This document shows, piece by piece, positions 24,986 to 33,299 of a stretch of DNA of 64,000 nucleotides. How positions within the stretch are numbered: position 1 is the first letter of the stretch; each line of letters starts with the position of its first letter. The position numbers and the translations under genes are program-made. The stretch spans positions 372,001 to 436,000 of the forward strand of contig JABFRO010000001.1 of assembly GCA_013141125.1 (NCBI GenBank). The letters are read 5' to 3'. The stretch comes from Methylophilaceae bacterium. Lineage in GTDB: Bacteria; Pseudomonadota; Gammaproteobacteria; Burkholderiales; Methylophilaceae. Under the pieces are notes generated by a model. It ran no database searches. It was not told the DNA's origin and saw only the letters and a program-made list of their open reading frames with translations.

Positions 24986-25309
24986 ATGAAAATGCGTTGC
25001 TTATTGATTGCTGTTGTAACTTGTCTCATTAGTGCATCCGCTCAAGCCGTTGAGCCGCAGAAACTTGGGCAAGCGCTCCCGGTTAAACTTGGGGAGAGTG
25101 ATGCGGTTAAGCGAGTGGCAGAACATGTAGCGGCGCGCAGTTTGACGCTCTCGAAGACGCCAAAGGTTTCAGGCGACACCGCTTCTGTCGAAGTACAGGT
25201 AGCTGATAAATCGTGTTCCGTCGAACTTGCCCGACTGCCGACACCAAAAGACAATCAAGTCTATAGCCCCGATGATCTCTGGAAAGTCACAGGGCTGGCT
25301 TGCAAGTAA
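24986..25309 (+). CDS. Exported protein of unknown function
   Basis: 107 residues with a clear signal peptide ending ...SAQA (residue 21). The mature part has one disulfide-capable cysteine pair (CSVEL and the terminal CK). No family recognised. It follows the three direct repeats and precedes a small gene by 18 bases. Confidence 0.65.
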   Translation: MKMRCLLIAVVTCLISASAQAVEPQKLGQALPVKLGESDAVKRVAEHVAARSLTLSKTPKVSGDTASVEVQVADKSCSVELARLPTPKDNQVYSPDDLWKVTGLACK

Positions 25310-25327
25310 GCGACAAAGGAAATGATT

Positions 25328-25498
25328 ATGTCAACGATCCCCACTCTTGAAGCCATCCAAACACTCGATGGTCGGAATTTCGCGATGCTCACGGCAGAAG
25401 AGCAAGCGGTGCTTACCTTCTACCGTGATCAGGGCCGCAAGTTTGATGTGGTCGTGGCACCCTCACCGGATAGCGGATCAAAAGACCACATGGGGTGA
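25328..25498 (+). CDS. Small protein of unknown function
   Basis: 56 residues beginning MSTIPTLEAIQTLDGRNF. ATG 25328 has GGAA six bases upstream; an ATG at 25322 is poorer. The coding pattern and the short distance to the exported protein gene suggest a small operon. No family recognised. Confidence 0.5.
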   Translation: MSTIPTLEAIQTLDGRNFAMLTAEEQAVLTFYRDQGRKFDVVVAPSPDSGSKDHMG

Positions 25499-25541
25499 TG
25501 GGCGCGATAAACTGTTGCGGTAAATCGGCCAAATGCAATCA

Positions 25542-25907
25542 TCAAGCGTAACCACCCTCGGCAATGCGCGCGAGATAGGCTTTAACTGCGTCCGCATGCC
25601 CTTCCTTTACCATATCTTCCGCCGTTTTATCGCCAAAGGAAGGTAGGGGTTGCGAGCGAAACCAGGCGAAGGCGCGCCCTACTCCGCCGGACCATTCAGA
25701 CACGCGGTTGATGATTTCCACGGTATCCCGCAAACGCGCCTGGGTAGTCCGGCTTTTGCAGCGCGCACTTTTGGAAACAGCATCACGCGACAAGCCGGTG
25801 GCATCGGCAAGATCATTTTGCGTAATGTGCAAAACTTTTGCCAAGGCATTGGCCGCGACAAAGCCTTCATCGGAAATGACTTGATGCAGAAAAACGGTAT
25901 TCGCCAT
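25542..25907 (-). CDS. Xre/MbcA/ParS-type antitoxin, apparently orphan
   Basis: 121 residues. An Xre-like HTH (LAKVLHITQNDLADATGLSRDAVSK in outline) is followed by the toxin-binding domain RAFAWFRSQPLPSFGDKTAEDMVKEGHADAVKAYLARI in outline, characteristic of antitoxins paired with RES-domain toxins. No RES-like toxin gene is next to it; downstream is the convergent small gene at 25328. It may be a remnant or act on a distant partner. Confidence 0.82.
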   Translation of the reverse strand: MANTVFLHQVISDEGFVAANALAKVLHITQNDLADATGLSRDAVSKSARCKSRTTQARLRDTVEIINRVSEWSGGVGRAFAWFRSQPLPSFGDKTAEDMVKEGHADAVKAYLARIAEGGYA

Positions 25908-26457
25908 GATTGCCCCTAATTAAATCCATAAATGCGTACATATTGTATGGCAATCGACGTACCTGATGCTAATTTATATTTTAGTTACTGTCACTATTTA
26001 TTTCCATGAGCGTAGATTTTCGCAGCGCCGGGTTATTTCATCGCAAACCGTTTTAACTAAAGTACCCTTCTTCTCGCTAATCAGATTAGGCAAGAGCGAA
26101 ACTAAGCCACTCAGGCTTATTTCACTCTGCTTATCCTCCAATAGCAGCGCTATAGCCATGCTCCTAGATCTTCTTTGCCTCTGCCCCGGTGTCATTGCCT
26201 TACCAGAACTAGAAATCGTTTTTCTTCCTTTTTTTGTGACTGTAACTAATATTGATGATATTGAATTGCATTATTCAGATATAAAAATCATCGTAAATTT
26301 GAAAAATATTCTACAAAGTAGGCAAATAGGATGGTCAAAATTGAAGTGGTCAATTAGAATTGGTGTTTGAATTATTGGCTACCCCACTTTCACTCGGTTC
26401 ATTTGGGTATACCCATATTGATCATGCAAGGAGGAGCGCTTGCCGCTGCTCTTCTTT
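25908..26457. other. Stretch without a supported gene
   Basis: AT-rich. Open frames run on both strands over 25966-26370 (plus) and 25998-26195 (minus). The minus one (65 residues, starting MTPGQRQRRSRSM) has more protein-like composition, but neither has a ribosome site or known relative. It may be a decayed gene. Confidence 0.35.
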
Positions 26458-26475
26458 TGTAGTAACATGACTACA
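26458..26475. promoter_or_regulatory. Palindrome upstream of phd-vapC
   Basis: TGTAGT-AACATG-ACTACA lies 25 bases before the phd start and is a likely antitoxin operator. Confidence 0.5.
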
Positions 26476-26500
26476 TTATTCAAACATACGAGGTGTCGCT

Positions 26501-26755
26501 ATGGCCATTACCACCTTAACAAGTCGCGAATTCAACCAAGGAGCGAGCGAGGCAAAGCGGGCTGCAAACAACGGGCCAGTGTTCATCACCGATCGAGGCC
26601 GACCAGCCCATGTACTTATGCGCTTCGAGGACTATCAGCGGCTCACAAGGCAGCGGCGCAACATTGCCGATGCGCTGGCTATGCCAGGGATCGCCGACAT
26701 CGAGTTCGATCCGCCGCGCGTGACCATCGAACCCCGGCCGGTTGATTTCTCATGA
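26501..26755 (+). CDS. Phd/YefM-family antitoxin
   Basis: 84 residues. TLTSREFNQGASEAKRAANNGPVFITDRGRPAHVLMRFEDYQRL in outline is the Phd/YefM fold, with the acidic, proline-rich C-terminus that inhibits the toxin. The PIN toxin gene overlaps its stop by four bases. GC content here is visibly higher than in the flanking DNA, suggesting acquisition as a unit with the toxin and resolvase. Confidence 0.92.
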   Translation: MAITTLTSREFNQGASEAKRAANNGPVFITDRGRPAHVLMRFEDYQRLTRQRRNIADALAMPGIADIEFDPPRVTIEPRPVDFS

Positions 26756-27180
26756 TGTTTGTTCTCGATACCAATGTGGTGTCCGAACTGCGCAAGGTGC
26801 GGTTTGGTAAGGCCGATACGAACGTGACGGCATGGACGGAAAGCGTTGATGCCGCCGACCTCTTTGTGTCGGCCATCACCGTCTTGGAACTGGAGCTTGG
26901 CGTTCTGTCGATTGAACGTAAGGACGCGACCCAAGGGGCCATGCTGCGCTCGTGGCTGGACCAGCACGTATTGCCCGAGTTTTCCGGTCGCACGCTGCCT
27001 GTCGATACCGCCGTGGCACAACGCTGCGCCCGGTTGCATGTGCCTGACAAGCGCGGCGAGCGTGACGCGCTCATTGCAGCAACAGCCCTTGTGCATGGCA
27101 TGACGGTGGTTACCCGCAACGTCGTTGACTTCAAGCCCACGGGTGTAGCCATCCTTAACCCCTGGGATGCGGCGCAATGA
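26752..27180 (+). CDS. vapC: VapC/FitB-type PIN-domain toxin
   Basis: 142 residues. PIN-domain acidic residues are visible: LDTNVVSE near the start, TVLELELGV, and the late GERDALIAATALVHGMTVVTRNVVDF, with NPW at the end as in FitB. PIN toxins cleave RNA. It overlaps both the antitoxin gene and the resolvase start (27177), so all three are probably one transcript. Confidence 0.93.
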   Translation: MMFVLDTNVVSELRKVRFGKADTNVTAWTESVDAADLFVSAITVLELELGVLSIERKDATQGAMLRSWLDQHVLPEFSGRTLPVDTAVAQRCARLHVPDKRGERDALIAATALVHGMTVVTRNVVDFKPTGVAILNPWDAAQ

Positions 27181-27830
27181 CCAATGCCCAGCCGGTCAAG
27201 GTGGCCCGCATCTACATGCGGGTCAGCACTGATGCGCAGGACTTGGCTCGGCAAGAGGCTATCGCCACATCGGCCAGGGCAGCTGGTATCTATGTCGCCG
27301 GTATTTACCGTGAAAAAGCATCAGGAGCACGGCCAGATAGACCAGAGCTGTTGCGCATGATTGACGATCTGCAACCCGGTGAAGCCGTGGTTGCCGAGAA
27401 AATCGACCGCATCAGCCGCTTGCCACTGGAAGACGCCGAAAAGTTGGTGGCCTCGATCCGCGCCAAAGGTGCGCGCCTGTCGGTGCCGGGCATCATTGAC
27501 CTAAGCGAACTGGCGGCCAGCGCGCAGGGCGTGGCCCGCATCGTTCTTGAGTCGGTGCAAGACATGCTTTTGAAGCTGGCCTTGCAAATGGCGCGTGATG
27601 ATTATGAAGACAGGCGCGAGCGCCAACGTCAGGGGGTTGCGCTAGCAAAAACATCAGGAAAATATACGGGCAGGAAAGAAGATACAAGTATGCACGGGCG
27701 CATTGTTGCACTTCGTCAAAGTCATTGTAGTATCGCGAAAACTGCGGAGCTTGCTGGATGCAGTGTCAGTCAAGTTAAAAGGATTTGGAAGATACATCAG
27801 GAGAAGTTATCTGAAGGTGCTCTTCTCTGA
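27177..27830 (+). CDS. Serine recombinase (resolvase family)
   Basis: 217 residues. The catalytic domain begins ARIYMRVSTDAQDLARQ, with the nucleophilic serine in RVSTDAQ and the arginines near AEKIDRISRLP. A C-terminal HTH (SIAKTAELAGCSVSQVKRIWK) follows. Such resolvases recombine short sites on plasmids or transposons. Base composition changes to more AT-rich near 27640, inside the linker, so the HTH end may derive from a different source. It overlaps vapC by four bases. Confidence 0.92.
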   Translation: MTNAQPVKVARIYMRVSTDAQDLARQEAIATSARAAGIYVAGIYREKASGARPDRPELLRMIDDLQPGEAVVAEKIDRISRLPLEDAEKLVASIRAKGARLSVPGIIDLSELAASAQGVARIVLESVQDMLLKLALQMARDDYEDRRERQRQGVALAKTSGKYTGRKEDTSMHGRIVALRQSHCSIAKTAELAGCSVSQVKRIWKIHQEKLSEGALL

Positions 27831-27884
27831 CTTGACACAACAGTGGCTAAATCAATCACATAAGAACGGATACCCATAGACTTC

Positions 27885-28754
27885 ATGTTTAAGCTAATTA
27901 TTGCCGGATTATTTATTTTTGTAGCGAGTGTCAATGTTCAAGCAGAAACCTGTCCATCACACTTCGCCAATAACAGCATACCCAAACTCACCAACCTAAA
28001 ATTAAGCAGTCATGGCCATCAGCTGTGTTATGAAGCCTATAGTGTCTATACTTCGGGGCTGACCAGAACAGCAATCTGGTCGGCAGAACGCTTAACACCA
28101 TCGAATCTGGAATTGGCGAGTAGATTACAGCGCGAAGATAGCTTCCATCCTGAACCCGGCATTCCTTATGAAGATCGCGCCGAATTAAAGAATTACGCAA
28201 GAAGTGGCTACGACCGTGGGCATATGTCACCCAATGGCGATATGCCAACCCCAACTGCGCAGCATGAATCCTTTTCACTGGCCAACATGATTCCGCAAAA
28301 TCCGCAAAACAATCGCGGGCTGTGGGCAGGAATAGAATCCTCGGTGCGTGAATACACCAAGGCTAATGGAAGTGAAGTCTATGTAGTGAGCGGTCCGGCT
28401 TTCCTTGCGGATACTAATAATCAGCTGGAAGCATTGAAAGGGAGAGTGCTCATCCCTACGCATATCTGGAAAGCTCTCTATAACCCCGCCACCGGTGAAG
28501 CCGGAGTCTACTGGGTAGCCAATGCCAATGTGCATGACTTTGAAACCATCAGTCTTGCGGAATTGAATAAAAGAACCGGTATCGACGTATTTCCCAACGT
28601 GACCGAATCAACCAAACAAACTGCAATGATGCTGCCTTATTCCGGCAAGAAATTCCGCAAGCGATACTATGAGAAAAAACTCTCGCTGGACGTGATGCCT
28701 CCCTTATTGGCAGAAATGTTGAAATTTAAACAGGGGCTTAATCGTGTCTATTAA
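27885..28754 (+). CDS. Secreted DNA/RNA non-specific endonuclease
   Basis: 289 residues with a signal peptide (about 1-20). The active-site motif DRGHMSPNGDM (betabetaalpha-Me fold) and the downstream NMIPQNPQNNRGLW with the metal-binding asparagine mark the NUC1/Serratia nuclease family. A small gene overlaps its 3' end. A 100-base segment (28331-28430) is repeated at 32954-33053 after xerD. Confidence 0.93.
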   Translation: MFKLIIAGLFIFVASVNVQAETCPSHFANNSIPKLTNLKLSSHGHQLCYEAYSVYTSGLTRTAIWSAERLTPSNLELASRLQREDSFHPEPGIPYEDRAELKNYARSGYDRGHMSPNGDMPTPTAQHESFSLANMIPQNPQNNRGLWAGIESSVREYTKANGSEVYVVSGPAFLADTNNQLEALKGRVLIPTHIWKALYNPATGEAGVYWVANANVHDFETISLAELNKRTGIDVFPNVTESTKQTAMMLPYSGKKFRKRYYEKKLSLDVMPPLLAEMLKFKQGLNRVY

Positions 28755-28992
28755 ACATCCATTCCAAAACGAATCCGAAACGTTTCAGCTTGGGGATTTG
28801 ACGATTGAAAACCGGTTGGATCGTTTATCGCTATCCGGTGACATTGATATTACCCTGGATAAAAAAGGACTGGCTAATGCCCTGGTATTGACCGAACTAC
28901 TCAATCGCGTAGTAAGTGAGATGCAGAAGCTGGATTTACCCGATGCCATTGCCATTGAGCCACCGGTAAAAGTCACCAACCCTTTTGCGTAA
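28744..28992 (+). CDS. Small protein coupled to the endonuclease gene
   Basis: 82 residues from GTG 28744, overlapping the endonuclease stop by 11 bases. It contains TFQLGDLTIENRLDRLSLSGDIDITLDKKGLANALVLTELLN in outline and reads like a conserved cytoplasmic protein, but I do not recognise it. Coupling to the nuclease suggests a linked role, possibly immunity, which is inference. Downstream, 28973-29118 on the minus strand holds an open frame of about 46 codons without a start, perhaps a gene remnant. Confidence 0.6.
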   Translation: MSIKHPFQNESETFQLGDLTIENRLDRLSLSGDIDITLDKKGLANALVLTELLNRVVSEMQKLDLPDAIAIEPPVKVTNPFA

Positions 28993-29162
28993 AGTTAAAA
29001 GTGTTTTCTACCTGTGGGCTGCCTTTAATATCGGTATCACATGAAAATTCAATGACTTGCGATTGGTCTATTTCGTATTTCTGGATATGCTTTCGGCTGG
29101 GTAGATAGCGTCGGAGACACTAACGCCTATAGGAAGTGCGCGAACTTGGCGTGGCATAATCG

Positions 29163-29289
29163 AGTCGCATTAATTCCTGTAAATTTTGAGGTCAGTCGCA
29201 ACAATTACTATGTTTTCAGTCGCAATGATTTTTGTAATTATAAACGTAACTTATTGTTTCCTGGTTAATGCAGTCGCATTAATTACTGG
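29163..29289 (+). repeat. Four direct repeats beginning AGTCGCA
   Basis: Copies at 29163, 29194, 29218 and 29272 share AGTCGCAnnAATTnCTG (17 bases, two to four mismatches), spaced 31, 24 and 54 bases. They lie upstream of the DUF2726 pseudogene, in gene-free 28993-29427. They might be binding sites or decayed transposon ends. Confidence 0.45.
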
Positions 29290-29427
29290 AAATGACACTG
29301 GGGAGTCTTACGACCCAAAGACACCAGCGGATAAAGCCAAAGCCCGCAAGCAGCAGCAGGCGCATTCTCTCGACAGGTGCTCATTCACTTGTCAGAGCTG
29401 GTCAAGGACTAATAGAAGGAAAGTGAA

Positions 29428-29922
29428 ATGGATAGTTTGATGAGTACGCCGTGGGCTGTTTTTTTCTCGTTGGTGGTGAGTGTTCTTTTTGGCCTGCTCA
29501 TCGGGGCTGCTGCGTGGGTATGGAAAGCTGTTTCTCCAGTTGCCCGCAGTGAAAGCTGTCGAGCTTGTCTCTTTGGTGGCGAGCGCGACTATCGCCGCTC
29601 TCGCGCTGAGTATTCGTGATGTCCCGCACGAACCACTCCCCCAGACGGTCGGCTCTATCACCGCCTTGTCACTGCTATGCCGGAATGCATCATCCTCGCG
29701 CAGGTTCAATTATCCCAGGTTTTCGGAGTGAAGAAGGGGTTTAACTTTCACGAGTGGAACAACCGAATCCACCGCATGAGCCTCGATTTCTTGGTGTGCC
29801 TCAAGGATTCTACTATTGTCGCCGCAGTCGAACTTGACGACAAAACCCATGAGAGGGTATCGCGCAAGCAGGCTTACCCTGATGTTGGATTACTGACCAG
29901 AGATAATTGTTACGGATGGTGA
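29428..29922 (+). pseudogene. Frameshifted and truncated DUF2726 gene
   Basis: Begins MDSLMSTPWAVFFSLVVSVLFG (membrane anchor) behind a GGAAAG ribosome site. The frame shifts, and DUF2726 sequence resumes with RLYHRLVTAMPECIILAQVQ, GVKKGFNFHEWNNRIHRMSLDF and AAVELDDKTHE. It ends early in unrelated residues (QAYPDVGLL), so the last third is lost. DUF2726 is a nuclease-like (PD-(D/E)XK-related) fold common on mobile elements. At least one frameshift between about 29520 and 29640 plus a 3' truncation make it non-functional. Confidence 0.75.
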
Positions 29923-29927
29923 TTTTT

Positions 29928-29960
29928 GTCATGTAATTGTTGTTACAATAATTACATGAC
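29928..29960. promoter_or_regulatory. Inverted repeat overlapping the umuD start
   Basis: Arms GTCATGTAATT (29928-29938) and AATTACATGAC (29950-29960) are perfect complements. The right arm contains the umuD ATG (29956). It probably serves as an operator for a LexA-like or element-encoded repressor; it does not match the E. coli LexA box. Confidence 0.6.
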
Positions 29961-30585
29961 CAAGCCCTTAGCCTCCAGCATCAACAAAATAGACCAGTAT
30001 AAGAATGTACCCGGTGCCGGGGGCAAGGTCGGCACGGGTGAGTTTGGTGAACCGACTTGTGTGGTGCGCATTTCCACCAGTCAGCAGCCGGTGGTCAAGG
30101 ATTTTCTGGCAACGTATCAGCGCCACAAACAGCTTTCCGGTCTGGATACGGTCACTGAATTTGCGCTGCCTGCACGCCAGTTGCAATCCATGCATTTGCC
30201 GCTGTATTCATCCAAAGTCTCTGCCGGATTTCCCAGCCCGGCTGAAGAGCATGTGGAGAAGCGGCTGGACCCCAGCGAGTTTCTGATTGACCAGAAAGAC
30301 GCGACTTTCTTTGTCACCATTCAGGGTTACTCGATGATAGACGTGGGTTTGCAGCCGGGGGATAAAGCGGTGGTGGATCGCTCCAAAGTGCCCGCTGTTG
30401 GCGATATTGTGCTGGCGGTACTGGATGGGGAATTTACCATCAAGACCTTGAGCCGCAAAAAGGAGGGTACACCCCGGCTATTGCCAGCCAATGCCAGCGG
30501 TGCCTTTGCTCCGATAGAAATAACCGAGGGTATGAGTTTTGAAATCTGGGGTGTGGTGACCGGCTCCTTCCGTCGCTTCAAATAA
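29956..30585 (+). CDS. umuD: UmuD-like SOS mutagenesis protein with long N-terminal extension
   Basis: 209 residues; E. coli UmuD has 139. The S24 peptidase domain shows the cleavage site A90-G91 (VSAGFPSPA), catalytic Ser126 in QGYSM and Lys163 in EFTIKT. The first 80 residues are an extension with TSQQPVVKDFLATYQRHKQLSGLD that I do not recognise. UmuD self-cleaves with RecA and joins UmuC as translesion polymerase V. The start is ATG 29956; upstream codons are improbable. umuC follows after nine bases. Confidence 0.9.
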   Translation: MTKPLASSINKIDQYKNVPGAGGKVGTGEFGEPTCVVRISTSQQPVVKDFLATYQRHKQLSGLDTVTEFALPARQLQSMHLPLYSSKVSAGFPSPAEEHVEKRLDPSEFLIDQKDATFFVTIQGYSMIDVGLQPGDKAVVDRSKVPAVGDIVLAVLDGEFTIKTLSRKKEGTPRLLPANASGAFAPIEITEGMSFEIWGVVTGSFRRFK

Positions 30586-30594
30586 GTCATTCTC

Positions 30595-31884
30595 ATGCGC
30601 AACATTGCTCTGATTGATGTGAACAACTTTTATGTGAGCTGTGAACGGGTGTTCAATCCCAAGTTGAACAGCAAACCGGTCGTGGTGTTATCCAATAATG
30701 ATGGCTGTGCCGTGGCACGCAGCAATGAAGTCAAGGCACTGGGTGTGCCTATGGGTGCGCCCTGGTTTAAGCTGAAGGATTTGGCTCGCCAACACGGCAT
30801 CATTGCCCTTTCCAGCAATTACGCACTGTATGCCGACATGAGCAATCGTGTAATGAATATCCTGCGTGCTTACAGCCCGGATCAGGAAGTGTATTCGATT
30901 GATGAATCCTTTCTGGACCTCACCGGCTTTCAAAGCCGTAACCTCAGCCAGTACGGGCAGCACATGCGTCAGCGTATTCTGCAATGGACAGGCTTGCCGG
31001 TGTGCGTGGGCATAGCCTCCACCAAGACTTTGGCCAAGCTGGCCAACCATTGCGCCAAGAAGCGTCCGGTGTTTAATAGCGTGTGCAATTTCAATGCCAT
31101 GATCGCCACCGAGCTGGATCAACTGCTGGCACAGATCGACGTGAGCGAAATCTGGGGCATTGGCCGCCAGCTGGCACCCAAACTACAGGCATTGGGTTTT
31201 AATAGCGTATTGGATTTGAAACGTGCCAATCCGGCAATCCTGCGCAGACAATTTGGCGTAGTGATGGAAAAGACTATCCGTGAATTAAATGGCACGGTGT
31301 GTATAGCACTGGAAGAGATCGCTCCCGCAAAAAAACAGATATTGAGTTCCAGAAGTTTTGGCTATCCGGTCCGTGATTTCAACAGTTTGGCAGAATCCAT
31401 TACCCTTTACATGAGTAGCGCAGCGGTGAAGTTACGCAAACAACAGTCATTTGCAGGTTCGGTATACGTTTATATTAGAACCAGCCCATTTAAGCCAGAT
31501 GCACCGCAATACAGCAATGGGCTGACCATCCCGCTGCCCAGCGCAACTGACGACACCCGGCACTTGGTAAGCGTGGCACTGTGGGGCTTGAAACAAATCT
31601 ATAAACCGCATTACGACTACGCCAAAGCCGGAGTGATGCTGGGCGAGATCGTACAAGCCACGGGCATACAAACCGATCTGTTCAGTCAGGAGCAAACCTC
31701 AAACAGATTCAGCGCCCTTAAATCCAGCGCACTCATGACCGCCATGGACGACATCAACCGCAAGCTGGGCAAGGCAACGATCAAACTTGCCAGCGAAGGT
31801 TTTGCACGCCCCTGGCGCATGAAGCAGGGCAACAAGAGTCCGGGCTACACGACGAGCTGGGATGAGGTGGTCGCGGTGAATTAA
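30595..31884 (+). CDS. umuC: UmuC-like Y-family DNA polymerase
   Basis: 429 residues, normal length. [21 protein letters not shown] has the first catalytic aspartate and steric-gate region; [12 protein letters not shown] carries the DE pair; [14 protein letters not shown] is the helix-hairpin-helix; the little-finger domain and a C-terminal [13 protein letters not shown] follow. With umuD it forms an error-prone polymerase, a common cargo of ICEs and plasmids. Confidence 0.95.
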   Translation: MRNIALIDVNNFYVSCERVFNPKLNSKPVVVLSNNDGCAVARSNEVKALGVPMGAPWFKLKDLARQHGIIALSSNYALYADMSNRVMNILRAYSPDQEVYSIDESFLDLTGFQSRNLSQYGQHMRQRILQWTGLPVCVGIASTKTLAKLANHCAKKRPVFNSVCNFNAMIATELDQLLAQIDVSEIWGIGRQLAPKLQALGFNSVLDLKRANPAILRRQFGVVMEKTIRELNGTVCIALEEIAPAKKQILSSRSFGYPVRDFNSLAESITLYMSSAAVKLRKQQSFAGSVYVYIRTSPFKPDAPQYSNGLTIPLPSATDDTRHLVSVALWGLKQIYKPHYDYAKAGVMLGEIVQATGIQTDLFSQEQTSNRFSALKSSALMTAMDDINRKLGKATIKLASEGFARPWRMKQGNKSPGYTTSWDEVVAVN

Positions 31885-31980
31885 TTCTTTGACTGAAATT
31901 TATTGTTCGTTTTCAATGAGAAACTAACTTAGAATTCCAGTCCAGACAACCTTGCTTGCCAGTAGATAACTACTACTTAT

Positions 31981-32901
31981 ATGGATTCACTGAATAAAAA
32001 TCACTGTACACGCACCCCAAATCAACTTTTATTAGATGAATTTATTGCTGCACTTTGGTTGGAAGAAGGGTTGTCCAAGAATACTCAAGAAAGCTATCGT
32101 CAGGATTTGGTGCAATTTGCCGAATGGCTGAACAAGGGTGATAAATATTTAGTTAAAGCCGATGCGGGTGATATTCAAGGATACTTGGCGTTCAGGCATC
32201 CAACAAGCAAGCCACGTAGCCAAAACCGTCTCATCGCCAGTCTGCGTAAATTATACCGCTATTGCTTGCGCGAAAATAAAATCGCAAGCGATCCCAGCCT
32301 CCACATTGAATCACCTAAATTACCACGCTTACTACCAAAATGTCTGAATGAAGACGATGTGGTTGCACTCTTGAATTCACCTGACATCAATCGAACATTA
32401 GGGTTGCGTGATAAAGCCATGCTCGAATTACTTTATGCCAGTGGTTTACGTGTGTCAGAATTGGTAAACCTTAAAGTCTCTGAGTTGAGCCTCACCGACA
32501 GCGTTACACGCGTAACTGGCAAAGGTGGTAAAACGCGGTTAGTACCTATGGGACAAGAAGCTGTAGCATGGATTACTCGCTACTTACAGGAATCTCGATC
32601 AGAATTATTAAATAGACAGTTATGCGACAGTTTATTTGTAACCAAACGTGCGGCAGCAATGACTCGCCAGGCTTTTTGGTATCTAATTAAACGCTATGCC
32701 CTCTTGGCGGGCATAATTAAGCCGCTTTCGCCACACACGCTACGACATGCCTTTGCTACACACTTACTTAATCATGGTGCTGATCTGCGAGTCATACAGA
32801 TGCTGTTAGGGCATGAAAATATCTCAACTACGCAAATTTATACTCATGTGGCGAATGAACGCTTAAAGCAATTACACATCGCGCACCATCCACGTGGGTA
32901 G
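31981..32901 (+). CDS. xerD: XerD-type tyrosine recombinase
   Basis: 306 residues. The SAM-like N-domain (LLLDEFIAALWLEEGLSKNTQESYRQDL in outline) is followed by the catalytic domain with Arg in YASGLRVSELVNL, Lys in GKGGKTRLVP, HTLRHAFATHLL, LGHENISTTQIYTHV (Tyr nucleophile). It closely follows housekeeping XerD in layout, so it may be the chromosomal dimer-resolution recombinase. Its setting, with repeats and cargo genes, also allows an element-encoded copy. Confidence 0.9.
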   Translation: MDSLNKNHCTRTPNQLLLDEFIAALWLEEGLSKNTQESYRQDLVQFAEWLNKGDKYLVKADAGDIQGYLAFRHPTSKPRSQNRLIASLRKLYRYCLRENKIASDPSLHIESPKLPRLLPKCLNEDDVVALLNSPDINRTLGLRDKAMLELLYASGLRVSELVNLKVSELSLTDSVTRVTGKGGKTRLVPMGQEAVAWITRYLQESRSELLNRQLCDSLFVTKRAAAMTRQAFWYLIKRYALLAGIIKPLSPHTLRHAFATHLLNHGADLRVIQMLLGHENISTTQIYTHVANERLKQLHIAHHPRG

Positions 32902-32953
32902 CTATAAGTGGCAATTTAAGCCAGTTACACAGAATTATGAACGGTCTCGCAAA

Positions 32954-33053
32954 AATAGAATCCTCGGTGCGTGAATACACCAAGGCTAATGGAAGTGAAG
33001 TCTATGTAGTGAGCGGCCCGGCATTCCTTGCGGATACTAATAATCAGCTGGAA
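32954..33053 (+). pseudogene. 100-bp duplicated fragment of the secreted endonuclease gene
   Basis: Matches 28331-28430 in 98 of 100 positions, in the same orientation, but without the rest of the gene. It encodes the part around SSVREYTKANGSEVYVVSG. It lies in the gene-free 32902-33299 between xerD and hsdR. A recent duplication or recombination scar is implied. Confidence 0.9.
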
Positions 33054-33299
33054 TCTAACTTCCTGCACGCAAACTCCTTATTACTATCCTGGGTTGGAAA
33101 TTAGTATTTGTGGATAATGACTCCAATGTGCTGTTAGCGGACGGTCAATGTCTAACCGTCATCAATCAAAAGCTATCAAAAATGACTGACTGGTTTCAGG
33201 CATACAGTTAAGTTGGTCGTTGATTTTCTAAAATACGATTCAACTCACTACAAATCGCTTTGTGGTAGCATTCGTCGTCCGTACCCAAGAAAAACACGA

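Noticed and set aside
25966-26370. 134-codon plus-strand frame
   Set aside because: Hydrophobic, low-complexity character of AT-rich DNA; a competing minus-strand frame looks as good; neither supported.
29186-29440. 84-codon plus-strand frame over the AGTCGCA repeats
   Set aside because: Lies on the direct repeats and runs into the DUF2726 ribosome site; not recognisable.
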